From assembly GCA_034411635.1 (NCBI GenBank), contig DAOUML010000200.1, forward strand, positions 1-5,232: a stretch of 5,232 bases of DNA. Reading direction: 5' to 3'. The DNA comes from UBA8950 sp034411635. Lineage in GTDB: Bacteria > Chloroflexota > Anaerolineae > Anaerolineales > Villigracilaceae. Below, in pieces: positions 1 through 5,232 of this stretch. The position numbers and the translations under genes are program-made. Each line of letters opens with the position of its first letter. Position 1 is the stretch's first letter. Below the pieces are notes generated by a model, which saw nothing but the letters and a program-made list of their open reading frames with translations, was not told the origin of the DNA and ran no database searches.

Positions 1-1
1 C

Positions 2-322
2 CAGCACCGCCACCAGCGCGCCCTCGAATGCCTCGACCTGGTCGGCATGAGCCGCTGGCGCGACCACCGCCCTTACGAAATGTCGGGTGGACAGCAGCAG
101 CGTGTGGCGATTGCCCGCGCCCTGGCCAATCGCGCCCGCCTGATCATGGCCGACGAACCGACCGGCGAACTGGACAGCAAAACTGCCGCCGAAATCCTGG
201 CCTTCTTCCGTGACCTGGCCGAAAAACAGGGCATCACCATCCTGATGGTTTCCCACGACCCATTGGTCGATCAGTTTGCCCATGAAGTTTTAACGTTGAA
301 AGATGGCACGCTCCAGCCCTGA
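2..322 (+). CDS. ABC transporter ATP-binding protein, LolD/MacB type (3' fragment)
   Basis: This is the C-terminal part (106 codons) of an ABC ATPase; the start and the Walker A loop lie before the window. The ABC signature appears as MSGGQQQRVAIARAL, followed by Walker B with its D-loop (LIMADEPTGELDSKT) and the switch histidine in MVSHD. The DEPTGxLDS wording and the short end after the H-loop are typical of the LolD/MacB/FtsE-like group. These cytoplasmic ATPases work with a FtsX/MacB-like permease in lipoprotein release, peptide or macrolide efflux, or cell-division signalling. The partner permease is not visible and would have to lie upstream or elsewhere. The frame is open to the window edge, so an ATG near base 47 is internal and not the true start. 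The last codons and the TGA overlap a dispersed repeat. The gene is probably unrelated to the sugar operon downstream, from which a 221-nt gap separates it. The family call is secure; the transported substrate is unknown. Confidence 0.93.
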   Translation, partial: QHRHQRALECLDLVGMSRWRDHRPYEMSGGQQQRVAIARALANRARLIMADEPTGELDSKTAAEILAFFRDLAEKQGITILMVSHDPLVDQFAHEVLTLKDGTLQP

Positions 323-440
323 GCGGAGGGTCGAGTAGTCCTGAGTGAAAATGAAGGATGTATCGAGACCGGGGTCGAAGGACGATTTGTCAAACACTCA
401 CCCGCGCTTCGACTACGGCCTGCGGCCTCCGCTCAGCGCA
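318..440. repeat. Dispersed inverted-repeat fragment (CTGAGCGGAGG family)
   Basis: CTGAGCGGAGG at 319-329 is matched by its exact reverse complement CCTCCGCTCAG at 426-436. Between them are weaker mirrored pieces: GTAGTC at 335-340 against GACTAC at 411-416, and TCGAAG at 375-380 against CTTCGA at 407-412. A 13-bp direct copy, CCTGAGCGGAGGG, occurs at 318-330 and again at 5214-5226, which shows that the element is dispersed. The left arm contains the stop codon of the upstream ATPase. No run of T follows an arm, so a simple intrinsic terminator is not supported, although the folded RNA could protect the 3' end. No coding capacity is seen. Confidence 0.7.
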
Positions 441-443
441 AGC

Positions 444-530
444 CTCCATTAACCATTAACCATTCTCTATTAACGATTCACCACGCTCTACTCTCTATTC
501 ATCATTCTGCACTCATCATTCTGCATTCCC
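444..530. repeat. Low-complexity, nearly G-free CATT/CTCTATT tract
   Basis: This stretch upstream of the phosphorylase has only four G residues on the + strand (475, 485, 509, 523) and is built of short repeats. CCATTAA occurs in tandem at 446-452 and 453-459, with a partial third unit. CTCTATT occurs at 465-471 and 493-499. A 13-bp direct repeat TCATCATTCTGCA occurs at 499-511 and 513-525, a 14-bp period. It directly precedes the ribosome binding site, so if the operon promoter lies upstream it forms an unstructured 5' leader. No convincing -35/-10 pair or operator palindrome was found in it. Confidence 0.75.
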
Positions 531-531
531 C

Positions 532-537
532 AAGGAG
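532..537 (+). promoter_or_regulatory. Ribosome binding site of the GH94 gene
   Basis: AAGGAG lies 6 nt before the ATG at 544. It is a near-consensus Shine-Dalgarno site and supports this start, which also gives the N-terminus expected for the family (MKYGYFDD...). Confidence 0.88.
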
Positions 538-543
538 TTCCCC

Positions 544-2979
544 ATGAAATACGGCTACTTCGACGACCCCCAGCGTGAATACGTCATCACCAACCCCAAA
601 ACCCCGGTCAAGTGGATTAACTACATCGGCACCCTGGCCTTTGGCGGACTGGTGGACCAGACCGGCGGACTGCTCTTGTGCAAAGGCGACCCGGCCCTCA
701 ACCGCATCACTAAATACATTCCGCAGTTACCCGCCTCCGATTTTCGCGGCGCGACCCTCTACCTGCGCACCCCCGTCGCTGAAGGAAACGGCCCGCGCAA
801 CCATCCCTATCATGTCTTCAGCCCCTTCTTCACCCCCGGCCTCGACAAACTCGATCGCTACGAGTGCCACGTTGGCCTGGGCTACACCCGCATCATCAGC
901 GAGATCTCCGGAATCTGCACTGACGTGACCATTTTCATCCCGCGCGATTCCCAGGTTGAAATCCGCTCGGTCAAAATCAGCAACCTGCGCAAGACCCCGC
1001 TGGCGATTGACGCCATCCCGGTGGTCGAATATACCCATTTTGACTCGCTCAAACAATTCACCAACGCTGACTGGGTCCCGCAAACCATGACTTCGCGCCT
1101 GGTCGAACTCGAAGGCGGGCATAAAGTCATTTCCCAATACGCCTTCATGCGCCGCGATTTTTGCGTCAATTACTTTACATCGACGCTTCCGTTCTCCTCC
1201 TTCGAGACCGACCGCGCCCGCTTCCTCGGCGACCACGAATACGGCACATTCCGCAACCCGCTGGCCTTGCAGCAACCCGAATTGGGCAACTACCAGGCCC
1301 ATCGCGGCGACAATATCGCCGCCCTGCTCATCCCGCTCGGTGAAATCGGCCCCGGCGAAAGCGTCCGCTTTGCCACCCTGCTCGGACAGGAAGAAAAAGC
1401 CGAAAACGCCCTGCCCTTCCTGCAACGCTTCTCAAAACCCGCCGCCATCGACGCCGCTCTCGAAGACCTGCGCCGCTTCTGGGACGAGTACCTCGGCGTC
1501 CTGCAAGTCGAAACCCCCAATGCGGCCATGAACGCCATGCTCAACATCCACAATCCGCGCCAGTGCCACACCACCAAGAACTGGTCGCGCTACCTGTCGC
1601 TCTACCAACTCGGGCTGGGCGGTTCGCGCGGCATCGGCACCCGCGACTCGTCGCAGGACGTGCTCAGCGTGCTGGCTTCCATGCCCAAAGAAGGCCTCGA
1701 CCTGATTCGCAAACTGCTCAGCGTGCAACTGCGCGCCGGCAACGCCATGCACCAGTTCAACCCGCTCAACATGCTCGGCAGCATGGGCGATTCGGAAGAA
1801 ATGGAAGACCGCCCGCACTACTATTCCGACGATCACCTCTGGCTGGTGCTGGCGGTCTGCGCCTACATCAAGGAAACCGGCGACAGCGTCTTCCTGAACG
1901 AAATTATCCCCTTCTATGAAAAAGGCAAGGATGACGCCGTGCTGGAGTCTGGCACCGTTCTCGAACATCTGCGCCGCGCCCTGGCCTTCACCAAATCTGA
2001 CACCGGTTCGCACGGACTCCCCTTTGCCGGGTTCGCCGACTGGAACGATACCATCAACCTGCGCACCGGGGCCGAGTCGCTCTTCACCGCCAACCTGTAC
2101 GGCGTGGCCCTCAACGAGATGATTGGCTTGTGCCGCTTCCTCGGCGACGAAGCCTCGGCATCCGCCTATGCCGCCGACCATGCCGAAATGGCCGCCCGCG
2201 TTAACCAGCACGCCTGGGACGGTGAGTGGTACGTGCGCTATTTCGACCATGACGGCTCGCCGATTGGCTCAAAAGTCAACGAACAAGGCAAAATCTTCCT
2301 CAACGGCCAAACCTGGCCGGTCTTGGCCGGTTTTGCCAGCCCCGAACGCGCCAAAATGGCCCTCGATTCAGTTCGCAAACACCTGAACACCAGCAAAGGC
2401 ATCAAACTCTCGGCCCCTGGCTACAACGGCTTCGACCCATCCAAGGGTGGCGTCACCACTTATCCGCCCGGCGCGAAAGAAAACGGTGGCATCTTCCTGC
2501 ATCCCAATCCCTTGGCCATGATGGCCGAAACCATGCTCGGCGACGGCCAACGCGCCTTCGAGTATTACACCCAAATCAACCCGGCGGCCAAAAACGACAT
2601 CCTCGACGAGTACGAAATCGAGCCTTATGTCTACGCCCAGAACATCCTGGCCGACGAGCATCCCCAGTTCGGGCTGGGACGCAACTCCTGGCTTTCCGGC
2701 ACCTCCTCCTGGACCTATCGGGCAGGCACGCAGTACATCCTCGGCATTCGCCCTGATTACAACGGCCTGCGCATCGACCCCTGCATCCCCGCCGCCTGGG
2801 ATGGCTTCAGCGTCACGCGCAAATTTCGCGGCGCAACCTATCAGATTGCGGTTAAAAACCCGAATCATGTTTGCAAAGGTGTCGCAAAACTGCTGATAGA
2901 CGGTAAAATGATGGATGGAAACTTGCTGCCCGTCTTTGCGGATGGGTTGACGCACACCATCGAGGTTACTTTAGGATGA
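544..2979 (+). CDS. GH94 glycoside phosphorylase (cellobiose/chitobiose phosphorylase-like)
   Basis: This cytoplasmic inverting phosphorylase splits a beta-linked disaccharide with inorganic phosphate into an alpha-sugar 1-phosphate and a free sugar. Its 811 residues match the usual cellobiose phosphorylase length. The N-terminus MKYGYFDDPQREYVIT is classic for GH94. The expected order is a beta-sandwich (about 1-280), a helical linker, an (alpha/alpha)6 barrel (about 320-730) and a C-terminal beta domain. Compared with remembered Cellvibrio gilvus cellobiose phosphorylase, the ADWND motif at 498-502 carries the general acid (Asp502). Arg362 and Asp368 in SRGIGTRD are donor-site residues. Lys645 and His653 in the TYPPGAKENGGIFLH stretch and Thr720 in NSWLSGT fit the donor and phosphate sites. 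An acceptor-site Glu of that enzyme is replaced by Gly636, so the disaccharide may not be cellobiose. No signal peptide is present. The gene heads an operon and overlaps the next gene by ATGA. Family certain; substrate (glucose-, GlcNAc- or gluconate-containing, or laminaribiose) unresolved. Confidence 0.95.
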   Translation: MKYGYFDDPQREYVITNPKTPVKWINYIGTLAFGGLVDQTGGLLLCKGDPALNRITKYIPQLPASDFRGATLYLRTPVAEGNGPRNHPYHVFSPFFTPGLDKLDRYECHVGLGYTRIISEISGICTDVTIFIPRDSQVEIRSVKISNLRKTPLAIDAIPVVEYTHFDSLKQFTNADWVPQTMTSRLVELEGGHKVISQYAFMRRDFCVNYFTSTLPFSSFETDRARFLGDHEYGTFRNPLALQQPELGNYQAHRGDNIAALLIPLGEIGPGESVRFATLLGQEEKAENALPFLQRFSKPAAIDAALEDLRRFWDEYLGVLQVETPNAAMNAMLNIHNPRQCHTTKNWSRYLSLYQLGLGGSRGIGTRDSSQDVLSVLASMPKEGLDLIRKLLSVQLRAGNAMHQFNPLNMLGSMGDSEEMEDRPHYYSDDHLWLVLAVCAYIKETGDSVFLNEIIPFYEKGKDDAVLESGTVLEHLRRALAFTKSDTGSHGLPFAGFADWNDTINLRTGAESLFTANLYGVALNEMIGLCRFLGDEASASAYAADHAEMAARVNQHAWDGEWYVRYFDHDGSPIGSKVNEQGKIFLNGQTWPVLAGFASPERAKMALDSVRKHLNTSKGIKLSAPGYNGFDPSKGGVTTYPPGAKENGGIFLHPNPLAMMAETMLGDGQRAFEYYTQINPAAKNDILDEYEIEPYVYAQNILADEHPQFGLGRNSWLSGTSSWTYRAGTQYILGIRPDYNGLRIDPCIPAAWDGFSVTRKFRGATYQIAVKNPNHVCKGVAKLLIDGKMMDGNLLPVFADGLTHTIEVTLG

Positions 2980-3839
2980 CCAACAAATTTCACGGACACC
3001 CCACCCGCCGCCTTTCCACCGATTTCCTGACTCTCGACTACCTGATCGACGCCGGCCCGCGTCTGGTGCGGCTCTCGTTAAAAGGGTCGGATGTCAACCT
3101 GTTGGGCGAAGCCCCAACCGTCGGCTGGGAGACGCCGGGCGGCTATTACCACCTGCTGGGCGGACACCGCCTGTGGGCCTCGCCCGAAGAACCCGGCATC
3201 ACCTACGCCCCTGACGATAGCGGCCTGACGGTGCGCGAAATCCCCTCCGGCGTCGAACTGGCCTGGGAGCCGAAAACAGGCGAGGGCGGAATCGCGAAGT
3301 TCATCCGCATCGAGCCGGAAAATGACCGGGCAGCGATTCAATTCGTCCACCGCATCACCAACCGTTTCGCGTATCCTGTCACCTATGCGCCCTGGGCGAT
3401 TACGGTTTTGCCATTGGGCGGCACGGCTTACCTGCCCTGCCCGCCGGTTGGCGAAAACTTCCAGCCTGACCGCGCCCTGGTGCTTTGGCCTTATACGCGC
3501 TGGAACGACCCGCGCCTGGGCCTGCACGAAGCCGGGCTGACGGTGCGCGCCGAAGCCCTCATGCCGCCCATCAAGGTCGGCGCGTTTTCGGCCTCCGGCT
3601 GGACGGCCTATGAGCGCGATGGGGTACTGTTGTTGAAATGTTTCGAGCCGCTGGTGGGCGAATATTCCGACATGGGTTGTAATGTCGAGATTTATTGCTC
3701 TGATAAAGTCCTGGAACTCGAAACCCTGGCCCCGGCCATGCACCTCAAGCCCGGCCAAGCGACCGAGTTTTCTGAGATTTGGGAAATTCACACCGGCGAG
3801 TCTGTAAACGAAGTTCTGGCAGATTTTTTCGAGGAGTAG
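2976..3839 (+). CDS. DUF4380 / galactose-mutarotase-like protein
   Basis: This 287-residue protein resembles the DUF4380 branch of the galactose mutarotase-like beta-sandwich superfamily. Visible family-like segments are YYHLLGGHRLWASPEEP (57-73), YAPWAITVLPLGG (137-149), KCFEP followed by YSDMGCNVEIY (221-240), and the ending ELETLAPAMHLKPGQ with TEFSEIWE (247-270). Members of this fold bind sugars and some interconvert anomers; DUF4380 proteins are largely uncharacterised. His64 and Arg65 in the GGHRLW segment are candidate ligand-site residues, but that is inference. No signal peptide or membrane segment is seen, so it should be cytoplasmic. Its ATG overlaps the phosphorylase TGA (ATGA), with GAGG at 2962-2965 10 nt upstream, so translation is probably coupled. 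Acting on the reducing sugar released by, or supplied to, the phosphorylase would fit this position. The superfamily call is good; the reaction is unproven. Confidence 0.75.
   Translation: MTNKFHGHPTRRLSTDFLTLDYLIDAGPRLVRLSLKGSDVNLLGEAPTVGWETPGGYYHLLGGHRLWASPEEPGITYAPDDSGLTVREIPSGVELAWEPKTGEGGIAKFIRIEPENDRAAIQFVHRITNRFAYPVTYAPWAITVLPLGGTAYLPCPPVGENFQPDRALVLWPYTRWNDPRLGLHEAGLTVRAEALMPPIKVGAFSASGWTAYERDGVLLLKCFEPLVGEYSDMGCNVEIYCSDKVLELETLAPAMHLKPGQATEFSEIWEIHTGESVNEVLADFFEE
3831..3836 (+). promoter_or_regulatory. Ribosome binding site of the solute-binding-like gene
   Basis: GAGGAG ends 6 nt before the ATG at 3843 and lies inside the last codons of the preceding gene. It fixes the start of the third gene. 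An upstream alternative is impossible because the same frame carries TAG at 3837-3839. Confidence 0.85.
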
Positions 3840-3842
3840 CGC

Positions 3843-5024
3843 ATGACGACAGAAATTAACCTTTCTGTGATGGATGGCAGCAACCCGCACGGGGAGTTGC
3901 TCGAGTATTTGCGCCCGTTTGAAGAAGCGCACGGGGTAAAAGTGAACCTGACCATGCTCTCGTGGGAAGCAGCCTGGGCCGAAATTGTGAAGTATGGCTT
4001 GTATGGGCGCGGGCCTGATGTCTCTGAAATTGGTTCCACCTGGTTGGCCAGTCTGGTTGGCATGAACGCTTTGCGCCCATTTTGTGAGCAGGAAAAGGCG
4101 TTTTTGCATGCGCCGGAGTTTTTACCAATTCTCTGGCAAAATGGCGTTTATAAAGCGAATTTGTACGGTATTCCCTGGCTGGCCGATACGCGCCTGATTT
4201 TTTACCGCCGTGATATTCTTGGCAATGCTGGCATTGACCCTGCTCTGGCCTTTTCTTCGCTCAGTTCGTTGGAACAAACCATCGAAACCCTGAAACAGGC
4301 GGGAGTTGTCACGCCCTGGTTGATGCCCACCGACCGAACCCTGAATAACCTGCATATTTTGGCGGCCTGGGTTTGGGGCTTTGGCGGCGAATTTCTCTCT
4401 GAAGATGGCGAACAAATTTTGATTGATCAGCCAGAAAGTTTGGATGGTTTTTGCGCTTATTTTCGGCTCGGGCGTTTTATTGCGGCTCGTTCAATGTTGT
4501 TGAGCGATGATTTTGCCAACCGGCGATTCAGGCAGGGAAAAGCGGCCATGCTGGTTAGCGGCACCTGGGTTCGCCTGAAAGAAGCCGATGCCAGCCGCGA
4601 TGTTTTGGAAAATTATGCTGCGGTTGCTTTGCCTGGGGTGCCGTTTGTTGGTAGTTCGCATTTCGTTGTTTGGCGGCACTCTCAGCGCGGCGAATTGGCG
4701 TGTAAATTAATCCAATTTCTAACCTCAGCAAATTTTCAACGCCAGTATTATGCTGTTCCCAGTCTGTTTCCGTCTCATGCGGCTTTGCTGGACGAAACCC
4801 TGCGTAATGATCCGGTTGGGAATGCCAGCGTCGAATCGATCAGGCGCGGGCGCACTTTTCCGGTGGCGTCGCTCTGGGGTTTGCTCGAAGACCGTCTCTC
4901 GATTGAAATAGGGAGAATTTGGAGCGATTTGTCCTTGAACCCGAACCAGCGAGATACAGACGCGCTGGTTCGCGCTCGGATTACAGCCCTGGCTGAGCGA
5001 TTACGCGCCCCATCAGGTTTTTGA
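3843..5024 (+). CDS. Family 1 solute-binding-protein fold without signal peptide (probably cytoplasmic)
   Basis: These 393 residues cover an ABC sugar-binding-protein domain (SBP_bac_1-like). Recognisable segments are GPDVSEIGSTWLASL (57-71), YGIPWLADTRLIFYRRDIL (108-126), WVWGFGGEFL (176-185), FRQGKAAMLVSGTW (229-242) and the late hinge/helix segment ELACKLIQFLTS (284-295). Secreted relatives start with a signal peptide, often with a lipobox Cys. Here the protein begins directly with MTTEINLSVMDGSNP, which is already the first strand of the fold. An in-frame TAG two codons before the ATG excludes a longer form. It should therefore stay in the cytoplasm, where it cannot feed an importer in the normal way. 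A sugar-sensing, regulatory or storage role is the best guess. No DNA-binding, kinase or other extra domain is visible. It is the last gene of the operon, 3 nt after the mutarotase-like gene. Its codon use is more T-rich (TTT for Phe, TTG for Leu) than that of the C-rich phosphorylase. Fold confident; function unknown. Confidence 0.85.
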   Translation: MTTEINLSVMDGSNPHGELLEYLRPFEEAHGVKVNLTMLSWEAAWAEIVKYGLYGRGPDVSEIGSTWLASLVGMNALRPFCEQEKAFLHAPEFLPILWQNGVYKANLYGIPWLADTRLIFYRRDILGNAGIDPALAFSSLSSLEQTIETLKQAGVVTPWLMPTDRTLNNLHILAAWVWGFGGEFLSEDGEQILIDQPESLDGFCAYFRLGRFIAARSMLLSDDFANRRFRQGKAAMLVSGTWVRLKEADASRDVLENYAAVALPGVPFVGSSHFVVWRHSQRGELACKLIQFLTSANFQRQYYAVPSLFPSHAALLDETLRNDPVGNASVESIRRGRTFPVASLWGLLEDRLSIEIGRIWSDLSLNPNQRDTDALVRARITALAERLRAPSGF

Positions 5025-5082
5025 TTTTCACCCCAGCAAAACAAATTGTTATGGTCGGCATATATCACTTGCCGAGAAGAGT

Positions 5083-5133
5083 CGGAAATTTGATATTCAT
5101 GCCTGCGGAGCAGGCATGAATATCAAATTTCCG
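5083..5133. terminator. Perfect 24-bp-arm hairpin after the operon
   Basis: Bases 5083-5106 and 5110-5133 are exact reverse complements, leaving a 3-nt GGA loop. The hairpin starts 58 nt after the stop of the last operon gene and could end or stabilise its transcript. No T-run follows on either side (the right flank reads TATTAGACC), so it is not a textbook Rho-independent terminator. A small palindromic repeat element, or a two-way barrier against transcription from downstream, are alternatives. The hairpin itself is certain; the terminator role is inferred. Confidence 0.55.
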
Positions 5134-5175
5134 TATTAGACCTCTTGCAAAAGTCATCAATGGCAGCCTATAAGT

Positions 5176-5232
5176 GTCCTTCGACTGCGCTTTTTTGCAT
5201 AAAGCATTGCCGTCCTGAGCGGAGGGCGAAGC
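5176..5232. repeat. Second copy of the dispersed CTGAGCGGAGG-type repeat, cut by the window edge
   Basis: GTCCTTCGAC at 5176-5185 and CCTGAGCGGAGGGCGAAG at 5214-5231 are the two halves of a loosely inverted element (CTTCG at 5179-5183 against CGAAG at 5227-5231). Its CCTGAGCGGAGGG core equals the copy at 318-330. The element probably continues past the window. No gene is seen between it and the hairpin. Confidence 0.6.

Noticed and set aside
28..213. 61-codon + strand frame overlapping the ABC ATPase
   Set aside because: The frame starting at base 2 encodes clear ABC signature, Walker B and H-loop motifs; this other frame is Pro/Arg-rich noise.
387..416. Possible -35 box TTGTCA for the sugar operon
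   Set aside because: No acceptable -10 hexamer occurs at the normal distance, so a promoter cannot be supported.
417..427. Short GGCC-TGC-GGCC hairpin in the upstream gap
   Set aside because: It is a 4-bp stem inside the dispersed repeat and lacks a T-run; it is part of that repeat.
499..525. Possible CRISPR-like direct repeats
   Set aside because: Only two 13-bp units separated by a single base, with no spacers and no cas genes.
727..2955. Long open frames on the minus strand opposite the phosphorylase gene (727-1425, 1432-2250, 2368-2955)
   Set aside because: They lie fully antisense to a convincing GH94 gene and show no recognisable domain. They are explained by the C-rich codon periodicity of the + strand gene.
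3078..4109. 343-codon minus-strand open frame across the mutarotase-like and binding-protein genes
   Set aside because: It spans the junction of two well-supported + strand genes and its translation has no familiar motif; it is a shadow frame.
5051..5119. 22-codon open frame after the operon (MVGIYHLPRR...)
   Set aside because: It has no ribosome binding site, runs through the hairpin arms and ends within the second arm; most likely chance.
5189..5205. Weak GCTTT...AAAGC stem with a T-run
   Set aside because: Only five base pairs, and the T-run is in the loop rather than after the stem, so it is not a credible terminator.

Overview
This window most likely comes from a Chloroflexota (Anaerolineae-like) bacterium. 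That placement is an inference. It rests on moderately high GC, on dispersed CTGAGCGGAGG / CTTCGAC-type repeats in both non-coding gaps, and on the carbohydrate-oriented gene content. No RNA gene or other taxonomic marker is present. All recognisable genes lie on the + strand.

Layout: (1) bases 2-322 are the 3' end of a LolD/MacB-type ABC transporter ATPase, cut by the window edge. (2) Bases 323-543 form a gap with a dispersed inverted-repeat fragment that starts inside the ATPase stop region, then an almost G-free CATT-rich low-complexity tract, then a strong ribosome binding site. (3) Bases 544-5024 hold a tight three-gene operon: a full-length GH94 glycoside phosphorylase (811 aa), a DUF4380/galactose-mutarotase-like protein (287 aa, joined by an ATGA overlap) and a family 1 solute-binding-protein fold (393 aa, 3 nt after the previous stop). 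(4) Bases 5025-5232 are non-coding. They contain a perfect 24-bp-arm hairpin, a stretch resembling an insertion-sequence end, and another copy of the dispersed repeat at the window edge.

A plausible reading of the operon is intracellular use of a beta-linked disaccharide. The phosphorylase would split it with phosphate into a sugar 1-phosphate and a free sugar, and the mutarotase-like protein may act on the free sugar's anomers or bind a sugar. The third protein looks like an ABC sugar-binding protein but has no export signal, and an in-frame stop directly upstream rules out a longer N-terminus. It is therefore probably a cytoplasmic sugar-binding or sensing protein. This is the most unusual point in the window. 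The GH94 enzyme keeps the catalytic and phosphate-site residues of cellobiose phosphorylase but differs at an acceptor-site position, so its substrate is left open.
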